Shown here: piece after piece, positions 1-6,525 of the stretch
How the letters are laid out: each line of letters opens with the position of its first letter
Position numbering within the stretch: the stretch's first letter is position 1
NCBI RefSeq assembly: GCF_001687475.2
Contig: NZ_CP031611.1
Location: 1,302,001-1,366,000, forward strand
Origin: Campylobacter hepaticus
Lineage (GTDB): Bacteria > Campylobacterota > Campylobacteria > Campylobacterales > Campylobacteraceae
Direction of reading: 5' to 3'
Length of the DNA: 64,000 nucleotides
Translations under genes and position numbers: made by a program
The notes under the pieces: model-generated
What the model saw: only the letters and a program-made list of their open reading frames with translations
What the model was told of the DNA's origin: nothing
Database searches by the model: none

Positions 1-354
1 GCTAATGCTGGGGTGAATTTATCTAATATTGATCTTAAAGTACTTTTTTCAGGTGTAAGTATAGGTATTTTTTTAGGGCTTTTTGTAGGTAAACAAGTTG
101 GGGTGTTTTTGTTTTCTTACTTGGCAATTCGATTTAAATTTGCAAGCTTACCTCAAGGTTGCAATATAAAACAACTCTATGGAGTGTGTATATTAACAGG
201 TATAGGTTTTACTATGAGTTTGTTTATTGATGGTTTAGCTTATGAAGCAAGTGATATTTTTAATTATGCTGATAATTTAGCTATTCTTATAGCTTCTTTT
301 TGTTCTGGAATTTGGGGTTTGATTTATCTTAATTTTTTTGCTAAAAAGTCTTAG
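1..354 (+). CDS. nhaA: Na+/H+ antiporter NhaA, C-terminal part (cut by window edge)
   Basis: This is the C-terminal 117 codons of an inner-membrane Na+/H+ antiporter, which exports sodium in exchange for protons for pH and salt homeostasis. The frame is open from base 1 (A-N-A-G-V-N), so the GTG at 13 is internal and the real start lies outside the window. The NhaA-typical segments FANAGV-like (start), [11 protein letters not shown] and [18 protein letters not shown], plus a last hydrophobic helix, are visible. The gene ends 3 bases before the following lipoprotein gene. In C. jejuni two nhaA genes lie in tandem here; only one end is seen. Confidence 0.93.
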   Translation, partial: ANAGVNLSNIDLKVLFSGVSIGIFLGLFVGKQVGVFLFSYLAIRFKFASLPQGCNIKQLYGVCILTGIGFTMSLFIDGLAYEASDIFNYADNLAILIASFCSGIWGLIYLNFFAKKS

Positions 355-357
355 AAT

Positions 358-819
358 ATGAGAAAGATTTATTTTTTTATTGTTGTAGTATTTTTTATGA
401 GTGGATGTAGTTTTTATCAAAATTTATATCCTGATTTTACTCCTTCTCATGTAAATAAAGAAAGAAAACTTAAATTTATTGCTAAAGAGTGGAAAAATAC
501 TCCCTATGTTTTAGGGGGGAGAAGCAAAAAAGGTGCTGATTGTTCAGCTTTTACACAAAATGTTATGGCTGAGTTTAAAATACATATACCACGTACCACT
601 CAAACTCAATTAGCCTTAGGTACTAAGGTTTCTAAATCTAAATTAAAAGCCGGAGATCTTGTTTTTTTTAAAACCAATAGAGGACCAAATGGCATGCATG
701 TAGGTATTTATACAAATAAAGGAAAATTTATACATTTATCCACAAAAGGTGGAGTAAAAGAAGCTAGACTTGATAGTTCTTATTGGAAATCACGTTATAT
801 AGGAGCAAGAAGATATTAG
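358..819 (+). CDS. NlpC/P60-family lipoprotein (peptidoglycan endopeptidase-like)
   Basis: A 153-residue envelope lipoprotein with an NlpC/P60 cysteine-peptidase domain, a family that cuts peptide stems of peptidoglycan. The signal peptide ends in lipobox MSGC (Cys17). The domain fills about residues 36-153: catalytic Cys62 in GADCSAF, followed by His114 (GMHVGIY) and His126 (FIHLS). This is a minimal single-domain protein with no targeting domain such as SH3 or LysM. It is squeezed between nhaA and murI with 1-3 base gaps, so the genes are probably cotranscribed. The substrate is inferred from the family. A six-G run at 513-518 lies inside the frame but is short for phase variation. Confidence 0.85.
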   Translation: MRKIYFFIVVVFFMSGCSFYQNLYPDFTPSHVNKERKLKFIAKEWKNTPYVLGGRSKKGADCSAFTQNVMAEFKIHIPRTTQTQLALGTKVSKSKLKAGDLVFFKTNRGPNGMHVGIYTNKGKFIHLSTKGGVKEARLDSSYWKSRYIGARRY

Positions 820-820
820 T

Positions 821-1564
821 ATGAAAGTGGGTGTATTTGATAGTGGTGTTGGAGGATTAAGTGTTTTAAAATCTCTTTATGAAGCTAGGCTTTTTGATGA
901 GATTATTTATTATGGAGATACTGCTAGGGTTCCTTATGGTGTAAAAGATAAAGATACTATTGTTAAATTTTGTCTTGAAGCATTAGAATTTTTTAGATCA
1001 TTTCAAATTGATATGTTAATTATTGCGTGTAATACCGCTAGTGCTTATGCTTTAGACGTTTTAAGACAAAAAAGTACTTTTTCAGTGTATGGAGTTATTG
1101 ATGCAGGTGTTAAGGCAACAAGTAAAGCTTTGTGTGATAAAGATAAAGAAATTTTAGTGATTGGTACAAAAGCTACTATTAATTCAAAAGAATATCAAAA
1201 ACGTTTATTGCTTGAAGGTTTTACTAAGGTTAATGCTTTAGCTACAGGGCTTTTTGTTCCTATGGTTGAAGAAGGTATTTTTGAGGGTAAGCTTATGCAA
1301 AGTACTATGGAGTATTATTTTAAAGACCTTTTAACTCCTGATGCTTTAATACTTGCTTGCACTCATTTTCCTTTATTGAGTTCTTCTTTGAGTGAGTATT
1401 TTGGTAATCAAACAAAATTAATTCATTCAGGGGATGCTATAGTTGATTTTCTTAAGCAACAAGAGAATATAAAAACTAAAAATTATAAGGCAAATTTACA
1501 TTTTTATGCTTCTAGTGATGTTGATTCTTTAAAGAATACTGCTAGAATTTGGCTAAAATTATAA
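821..1564 (+). CDS. murI: Glutamate racemase
   Basis: Converts L-glutamate to D-glutamate for peptidoglycan stem peptides, in the cytoplasm. It has 247 residues, normal for the family. The two catalytic cysteines are in their conserved settings: Cys70 in IIACNTASA and Cys180 in LACTHFPLL. The N-terminal Asp-Ser pair lies in GVFDSGVGGLS (residues 5-15). ATG at 821 follows the upstream stop by one base. Its place beside an NlpC/P60 lipoprotein fits a cell-wall theme. Confidence 0.97.
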   Translation: MKVGVFDSGVGGLSVLKSLYEARLFDEIIYYGDTARVPYGVKDKDTIVKFCLEALEFFRSFQIDMLIIACNTASAYALDVLRQKSTFSVYGVIDAGVKATSKALCDKDKEILVIGTKATINSKEYQKRLLLEGFTKVNALATGLFVPMVEEGIFEGKLMQSTMEYYFKDLLTPDALILACTHFPLLSSSLSEYFGNQTKLIHSGDAIVDFLKQQENIKTKNYKANLHFYASSDVDSLKNTARIWLKL

Positions 1565-1575
1565 GGAAATGAAAA

Positions 1576-2337
1576 ATGATAGAAATAAAAAAACCAGATG
1601 AAATAGAAAAATTAAGAATAGCAAATCAAGTTGTAGCAAAAACTTTAGATTTTTTAGAAAAAGAAATTAAAATAGGAATGAGTTTAAAACAAATTGATCA
1701 AATGGCCGAAGATTATATTTTAAGTCTTGGAGCTAAACCTTCATTTAAAGGACTTTATGGTTTTCCAGGTGCAATTTGTACTTCTTTAAATCAGGTTTGC
1801 ATCCATGGAATTCCAGATGATAAAATTTTAAAAGCGGGTGATATTTTAGGAATAGATGTTGGGAGTGTGGTTGGTGGATATTATGGAGATGCTGCAAGGA
1901 CTATTGCTATAGGAGAGATTTCATCTTTAGATCAGGCATTAATTTCTTGCGCTAAAGATGCTTTATATCATGCTATAGATATTATCAAAGAAGGCATGCG
2001 TTTTAAAGAGCTTTCGGCTGCTTTGGGTGAATTTATCCAAACTAGAGGTTTTGTTCCGCTTCGTGGGTATTGTGGGCATGGTATAGGACGTAAACCTCAT
2101 GGAGAACCTGAAATTTTAAATTATTTAGAAAATGGAGCTAATGCAAAAAGTGGTCCAAAAATTAAAAATGGTATGGTTTTTTGTATAGAGCCTATGATAT
2201 GTCAAAAAGATGGGACTCCAAAGCATTATAATGGTAAATGGGATGCTGGAAGTGTTGATGGGCTCAATAGCGCACATTATGAGCATTGTGTTGCTGTAGT
2301 TAATGGGCGTGCTGAAATTCTTTCTGCAATTGTGTAA
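1576..2337 (+). CDS. map: Methionine aminopeptidase, type I
   Basis: Removes the initiator methionine from new proteins. It has 253 residues, the short type I form without a zinc-finger extension. All expected residues are present: His77 (CIHGIP), metal ligands Asp94 (GIDVGS), Asp105 (YGDAAR), His168 (GHGIGR), Glu205 (CIEPM) and Glu236 (HYEHC). The start ATG at 1576 has an AAGGAA ribosome-binding site (1563-1568). It is the last gene of the nhaA-murI-map run. The following 303 bases carry a structured RNA locus rather than a protein gene. Confidence 0.97.
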   Translation: MIEIKKPDEIEKLRIANQVVAKTLDFLEKEIKIGMSLKQIDQMAEDYILSLGAKPSFKGLYGFPGAICTSLNQVCIHGIPDDKILKAGDILGIDVGSVVGGYYGDAARTIAIGEISSLDQALISCAKDALYHAIDIIKEGMRFKELSAALGEFIQTRGFVPLRGYCGHGIGRKPHGEPEILNYLENGANAKSGPKIKNGMVFCIEPMICQKDGTPKHYNGKWDAGSVDGLNSAHYEHCVAVVNGRAEILSAIV

Positions 2338-2478
2338 AATTGTGAAAAATAGTATTTTATTTGAAAAATTATAGTAATATTATTTAATAATTTAAATTAC
2401 TAAATAATATTTTAAGTATTTTTAGAATAAAATACTTAAAATATATTAAATTAAAACGTAGATATGATTTGATATATT

Positions 2479-2484
2479 TAGAAT
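2479..2484 (+). promoter_or_regulatory. -10 box of the plus-strand sRNA
   Basis: TAGAAT lies 5 bases upstream of the first base of the long hairpin that begins at 2490. Campylobacter sigma70 promoters rely on the -10 box with little -35 conservation, which fits. This is inferred from sequence only. Confidence 0.4.
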
Positions 2485-2487
2485 TTT

Positions 2488-2598
2488 TGGCTTAAAGAGA
2501 TCTTTTGTGGGTCTCATTTGAGCTAGGCTAATTTTCCCTCCCCTTTTTTATTTATAGCCTGGCTCTTTTTGGTATTTTAGAAAATCTCTTTAAGCTAA
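2488..2598 (-). ncRNA. CJnc180-like antisense sRNA
   Basis: On the minus strand a perfect TATAAT (2604-2609) sits just outside the hairpin. Transcription from about 2597 would therefore produce the full antisense of the plus-strand RNA, with a GGGGAGGG loop. In C. jejuni the antisense partner CJnc180 is encoded opposite CJnc190 and antagonises it. The promoter is seen in the sequence; the identity is inferred from locus and arrangement. The 3' end is unknown. Confidence 0.5.
2490..2598 (+). ncRNA. CJnc190-like sRNA: long hairpin with C-rich loop
   Basis: The RNA folds into one long imperfect hairpin. A perfect 12-bp outer stem pairs GCTTAAAGAGAT (2490-2501) with 2584-2595. An inner 11-bp stem pairs 2520-2530 with 2555-2565, with one G-U. 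The 24-base apical loop holds CCCTCCCC (2536-2543) followed by a run of T. C. jejuni carries the sRNA CJnc190 in this same map-Cj1650 gap; it uses a C/U-rich loop to block a G-rich ribosome-binding region (ptmG) and is matured by RNase III. The synteny, loop and duplex all fit. The ends are estimates. Interestingly, rnc is also in this window (16112-16786). Confidence 0.65.
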
Positions 2599-2603
2599 AA
2601 CAT

Positions 2604-2609
2604 ATTATA
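2604..2609 (-). promoter_or_regulatory. -10 box for the antisense sRNA
   Basis: The minus strand reads TATAAT, the consensus -10 hexamer, 8-9 bases upstream of the first base of the hairpin on that strand (2595). No protein gene starts downstream within the hairpin, so an RNA product is the simplest reading. Confidence 0.5.
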
Positions 2610-2640
2610 TTCATTAAAAGAAAACAAATAATTTCTTAAT

Positions 2641-3141
2641 TTATTTAAATAAATTTTTAAAGTCTATTGTGTCTTCATAAATCCCTCTATTATCAAGGGT
2701 TTGATCCATGCTAATAGTGCTAGCTAATTTTGATAAAATATTTTTTATTTCATCTTTTTTATCTTGAATATAAGCTAATACCCCTTCATAATTATCTGTT
2801 TTTAAAATTAAAAGAGGATTACTTATTTCAAATTCAAAAAGTTTTTTTCCCACATATACATTAAAAATATTTCCAAAAAGTCCTGCTCCCATAAAAGAAC
2901 AATTTTGTATAAGTTGTGATGTTGTTGCATCTAAAGTTCTTTTTTGTACATCATCTAAGTTTTCATCTATTCTTTTTAATATACTTTGTTCTATTTTTTT
3001 TAAAGTTATATCAAGTACTTGCAATGCTCCAATAAAATCATTTGCATCATTTATTTGTGAATAAATTTGTTTTGCTTGGAATTCGTTAAGACTTTGAATT
3101 TCACCTAAGTGTTTTTTGAAAATATTTAAATTATTATTCAT
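2641..3141 (-). CDS. Hypothetical protein, Cj1650-like, with sigma54-type promoter
   Basis: A 166-residue soluble protein that I cannot assign to a named domain family. It has no signal peptide or membrane segment. The first 85 residues are polar and helix-rich and could form coiled coil. It starts at ATG 3141 with AAAGG upstream. It is the positional equivalent of C. jejuni Cj1650. A sigma54-type promoter (GGAA at -24, TTGC at -12) lies 37-50 bases upstream, which suggests it is expressed with rod and hook flagellar genes, the main sigma54 regulon in Campylobacter. The function is unknown. Confidence 0.75.
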   Translation of the reverse strand: MNNNLNIFKKHLGEIQSLNEFQAKQIYSQINDANDFIGALQVLDITLKKIEQSILKRIDENLDDVQKRTLDATTSQLIQNCSFMGAGLFGNIFNVYVGKKLFEFEISNPLLILKTDNYEGVLAYIQDKKDEIKNILSKLASTISMDQTLDNRGIYEDTIDFKNLFK

Positions 3142-3177
3142 TGTTTGCCTTTCAAAAGTATAGCTTATCTTTGAAAA

Positions 3178-3191
3178 GCAAAAAGCGTTCC
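3178..3191 (-). promoter_or_regulatory. Sigma54 (RpoN)-type promoter of the Cj1650-like gene
   Basis: Minus strand GGAACGCTTTTTGC has GG and GC exactly 12 bases apart, as in the -24/-12 elements of sigma54 promoters. Campylobacter versions read GGAA-N6-TTGC. The predicted transcript start is about 12 bases after TTGC, giving a leader of roughly 25 bases. No enhancer site was sought. Confidence 0.6.
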
Positions 3192-3199
3192 TTAAATTA

Positions 3200-3796
3200 T
3201 TATAAATTACAATTTACCCATAAGACAATTTCATTTGTTAGGGTGTTTAAGGCTTTTTCAAAAGCATTATGGGTGGCATAGATATCTTTTTTTTCTATAT
3301 TTTCTTTAATACTAAAATTTTTATGAGCAATCATTTGATTTTTTTCAAGATCTATAAAATTAACGCTTATAGAAATTTGAACATAATTTTCATGAAGATT
3401 GATTATTTGATTAAAAGCATTGATTTTGCTTTCAAGAATATAATCAGCTTTTAAAGAACTTACTTGAGAAAATGCGCTTATAAAAATTTGACTTTGTTCA
3501 AATTTTGATAATATTAAAGAAGAGTAAAGATCACTTGGTAAATCAGCCCACAAATAATGAGCATATTTATTTGCAAAACCACGATTTAGATAAATGATAT
3601 GTTTTGAATTTAGATACAAAGGTGTGTCTATATTGCGGATTTTAAGAATTTTGTTAGTTTTTTTGAAATTTATACTTACTAAGCTTTTATCATCTTTAAG
3701 CAAAAGGCTTTGGTTTGGATTTACAAATTCACGCTTTAAAGAACATCCATTTAATATAAAAATAAAAATTAAAATACAATAAAATGCTTTTTTCAT
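3200..3796 (-). CDS. Mla-associated lipoprotein (PqiC/YmbA-like auxiliary component)
   Basis: A 198-residue lipoprotein with signal peptide and lipobox LNGC (Cys18). Placement at the end of an MlaE-MlaF-MlaD operon and its size suggest the ABC-transport auxiliary lipoprotein (PqiC/YmbA-like) that works with MCE proteins in the periplasm. The mature protein mixes strands and amphipathic helices as in that family. Its ATG (3794-3796) shares one A with the stop of the MCE gene, so translation is coupled. No periplasmic MlaC-type carrier is present here. The family call rests on context and overall look, not on a diagnostic motif. Confidence 0.65.
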   Translation of the reverse strand: MKKAFYCILIFIFILNGCSLKREFVNPNQSLLLKDDKSLVSINFKKTNKILKIRNIDTPLYLNSKHIIYLNRGFANKYAHYLWADLPSDLYSSLILSKFEQSQIFISAFSQVSSLKADYILESKINAFNQIINLHENYVQISISVNFIDLEKNQMIAHKNFSIKENIEKKDIYATHNAFEKALNTLTNEIVLWVNCNL

Positions 3797-4686
3797 TATT
3801 TTTCTCCTGGCCCTAACTTAGGTTTGCTTGTTTTAAAAAGCAAATCAGAAGGACTATTTTGTAAATTTTCTATTAAAATATTACTTTGAATTAAAACTTG
3901 TTTAAGAAGTTCTAAATTCTGCAATAAAGATATTTTTATATCATCATAACTATCTAGTTTTGTATTTGCTTTTTTTATAAAATCATCTAAATTTGATAAA
4001 GTATCTTTTATTTGTGTAAGACTAGAATTAAAATGATGAGTGCTAAGGCTTATATTATCAGCCATTTTTCCCATTTTAATGCTTGCGTTTGAAAGATTAA
4101 GGCTTAAATTTTTAGAGTGATTGTTTAAATTGGCACTTAATTGGGCTAGATTTTGCAACAATATTTCTAGATTTTTAAGATTTCTCTCGCTTAAAAGTTC
4201 TTTAGATTGGGTATCAAGAGTTGTTATAAGAGAAAAAATATGTTCACTTTGTTTATCTATACTTGTTAATAAACTTTCCTTAAAAGGAATAATAGGAAAT
4301 TGAGTCTTTGTTGGATTTAAGTCTTGACTATTTTTATTTCCACCTTGGAGTTCGATAAATTTAAGTCCTGTAATGCCTTGAAGTTGTAAAGTGGCAAAGG
4401 TATCTTCTTTTATAGGAGTATCATTTTTAACTTTTATGAGTATATTAACACCTAATTTATCTTTGTTGTAAATATTGATTTGTTCTACACTACCCACTTC
4501 TACCCCTAAAAGTCTTACAGGTGCTTTTATACTAAGTCCTGCAACAGATTCTTGCGTGTGAATTTCATAATACTTAAAACTTTCTTCTTTGGCGTATTCG
4601 CTAAGCCAAAGCATGAAAGCAAGAGTGGCAAAAAATATCCCAAAAACAAAAAGTCCTACAAAAAAATAATTTGATTTATTTTCCAC
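3796..4686 (-). CDS. mlaD: MCE/MlaD-family substrate-binding protein
   Basis: A 296-residue inner-membrane-anchored MCE protein. One N-terminal transmembrane helix (about residues 8-28) is followed by the MCE domain (about 38-115, including GLSIKAPVRLLGVEVGSVE and the ITGLKFIEL segment). A long helical, coiled-coil-like C-terminal region (about 135-285) follows. MCE proteins form hexameric rings that guide lipids between inner membrane and periplasm. It lies 3 bases after the ATPase gene and overlaps the lipoprotein gene by one base, forming one operon. The direction of lipid flow cannot be told from sequence. Confidence 0.88.
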   Translation of the reverse strand: MENKSNYFFVGLFVFGIFFATLAFMLWLSEYAKEESFKYYEIHTQESVAGLSIKAPVRLLGVEVGSVEQINIYNKDKLGVNILIKVKNDTPIKEDTFATLQLQGITGLKFIELQGGNKNSQDLNPTKTQFPIIPFKESLLTSIDKQSEHIFSLITTLDTQSKELLSERNLKNLEILLQNLAQLSANLNNHSKNLSLNLSNASIKMGKMADNISLSTHHFNSSLTQIKDTLSNLDDFIKKANTKLDSYDDIKISLLQNLELLKQVLIQSNILIENLQNSPSDLLFKTSKPKLGPGEK

Positions 4687-4689
4687 TTT

Positions 4690-5412
4690 TTACTCCATAA
4701 ATTTTTTAAAAAGTTTTTCATTTTGTTCGTATAATTGTTTATAAGTTCCACAAAATCCTACTTTTTTATTTTCTAAAATAATAAAACGATCAAGTAGGTT
4801 TTTCATACTTTCTTTATCGTGTGTGACTAAAACAATATTTAAGTCAAAACTTTTTTTTAATTTTAAAATTAAATCGTCAAATTCACGGCTGCTATGAGGA
4901 TCAAGTCCTGAGGTGGGTTCATCTAAAAAAAGCAATTTATTATCAAGAGCTAAAGCTCTAGCAATAGCTACTCTTTTTTGCATACCTCCACTAAGTTCAT
5001 TAGGAAATTGTTTTAAAACACTTTCGTTTAATCCTACCATTTTAAGCTTCATTAAAACGAGTTCCTCAATAGTACTTTCATCTAAATTGGTATATTCTTT
5101 TAAAGGAATGGCAATATTTTCGTAAATATTAAAAAAGCTAAAAAGAGCAGCAAATTGAAAAACTACTCCCCATTTTTTACGTAAAGCTAAAGCATTTTGT
5201 GTGCTAATATTTTTTAATTTATATCCTAAAATTTCATACTCACCATCGTTGAAATTTTCAAGCATAAGCATTTGTTTTAAAAGTATAGATTTCCCACTTC
5301 CGCTTTCACCTAAAATCCCAAAAATTTCATTTTTTTGTACTTGAAAACTTATGTTATCGTGGATAATATTTTGTCCAAATTTGGTTGTGATATTTTGTGC
5401 TTTAATAATCAT
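4690..5412 (-). CDS. iamA: MlaF-type ABC transporter ATPase (IamA)
   Basis: The 240-residue ATPase of the lipid ABC transporter. It has Walker A GESGSGKS (35-42), a Q-loop in VFQFAAL (86), signature LSGGMQKR (140-147), Walker B LLFLDEP with Glu165, and the His switch at 198 (LVTHD). Abutting the permease gene directly (gap 0), it forms the MlaE-MlaF core. In C. jejuni this gene is called iamA, named from an invasion-associated marker; that phenotype is from literature and not visible here. Confidence 0.92.
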   Translation of the reverse strand: MIIKAQNITTKFGQNIIHDNISFQVQKNEIFGILGESGSGKSILLKQMLMLENFNDGEYEILGYKLKNISTQNALALRKKWGVVFQFAALFSFFNIYENIAIPLKEYTNLDESTIEELVLMKLKMVGLNESVLKQFPNELSGGMQKRVAIARALALDNKLLFLDEPTSGLDPHSSREFDDLILKLKKSFDLNIVLVTHDKESMKNLLDRFIILENKKVGFCGTYKQLYEQNEKLFKKFME

Positions 5413-6522
5413 TTAAATTCCTATAGAAGTTAAAACTACTGAAAATAAAGCATCAAAAGCTATAACCCAAAAAATAGTGTTTACAACACTTTTTGTTGTA
5501 TAAATTCCTATACTTTGAGTGGTGTTTTTAACTTCAAAACCACGAAAGCAAGCAATAATGCCTATTAAAAATCCAAAAATAGGGGCTTTAATAAGACCTA
5601 TGATAATGTGTTTTAATGCTACAGCTTCTTTAAAGCGTCTTAAAAATTCATTAAAAGAGATATCAAGACTTAGTTTTGCAACTAACATTCCACCTAAAAT
5701 ATTTATCGCATCACTTATAGCAACGATTAAAGGCATGGCTACAACTAAAGCCATAACGCGTGGAATAATAATAAATTCAAAAGATCCAAATCCCATGGTG
5801 TTCATAGCTGCAATTTCATCTGTGATTTTCATTACCCCAATTTGTGCTGTGTAAGAACTAGCACTTCTTCCTGCAATCACAATAGCAGCGATTAAAGGAG
5901 CAAGTTCTCTTGTGGCTGAAATTCCCATTAAATCTACAATGAAAATATTTGCACCAAATTGAGCAAGTTGATAAGCAGCTTGATAAGCTAAAACTATACC
6001 TACTAAAAGAGCGGTTAATATCACTATGGGTAGGGCTTTTAAGGCTGAGTGTTCTATGTGGTATAAAAAGGCTATAAATCGGAAATTTTTAGGATGTTTT
6101 AAACAGGAAAAAAGGCTGATAAAAAAAGCTCCTGTAAAATTAATGAATTTTTTTAAAATTATTAAAAGTTCTAAAGTCGATTTTCCAAGATTGATAAAAT
6201 ATTCATTAAGATTTTTATGAGGTTTATTGTTTTTATCTAGTCTTTGATAATTTTTTGCACAAAGTTCAAATAGTGCTTGAAAACGTGTATTTAAACCTTG
6301 TTTAATGGTTTTAATATTTTTATTTTTAAGATCATTTTCTAAGGCAAGGAAAAATCTTACTCCTACAGTATCAATTTCTTCTAAAGAGTGAAAATCAAAA
6401 ATAATTTCCTTGCTTAAAATTAAAGTTAAAAAGTCTTGAGTTTTTAACTTGTAAGTACTTGTTTTATCCCAAGTACCCAAAATAAAAAGAGTATTGTTTT
6501 CTAGCTTAAAATTAGCACTCAT
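5413..6522 (-). CDS. iamB: MlaE-type ABC permease with N-terminal STAS-like domain (IamB)
   Basis: A 369-residue permease. Residues 1-105 look like a STAS domain, related to the MlaB accessory subunit (DFHSLEEIDTVGVRFF segment). The MlaE permease domain with about five membrane spans follows (about 155-365), including the family-typical ATRELAPLIAAIVIAGRS and GSFEFIIIPRV stretches. The fusion removes the need for a separate MlaB gene, and none is present. It is the first gene of the four-gene Mla-like operon, 3 bases after tkt, so tkt may be cotranscribed. Confidence 0.9.
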   Translation of the reverse strand: MSANFKLENNTLFILGTWDKTSTYKLKTQDFLTLILSKEIIFDFHSLEEIDTVGVRFFLALENDLKNKNIKTIKQGLNTRFQALFELCAKNYQRLDKNNKPHKNLNEYFINLGKSTLELLIILKKFINFTGAFFISLFSCLKHPKNFRFIAFLYHIEHSALKALPIVILTALLVGIVLAYQAAYQLAQFGANIFIVDLMGISATRELAPLIAAIVIAGRSASSYTAQIGVMKITDEIAAMNTMGFGSFEFIIIPRVMALVVAMPLIVAISDAINILGGMLVAKLSLDISFNEFLRRFKEAVALKHIIIGLIKAPIFGFLIGIIACFRGFEVKNTTQSIGIYTTKSVVNTIFWVIAFDALFSVVLTSIGI

Positions 6523-6525
6523 GTA

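Noticed and set aside
513-518. Six-G run in the NlpC/P60 lipoprotein gene as contingency locus
   Set aside because: Too short, and it encodes a conserved Gly pair needed near the catalytic cysteine.
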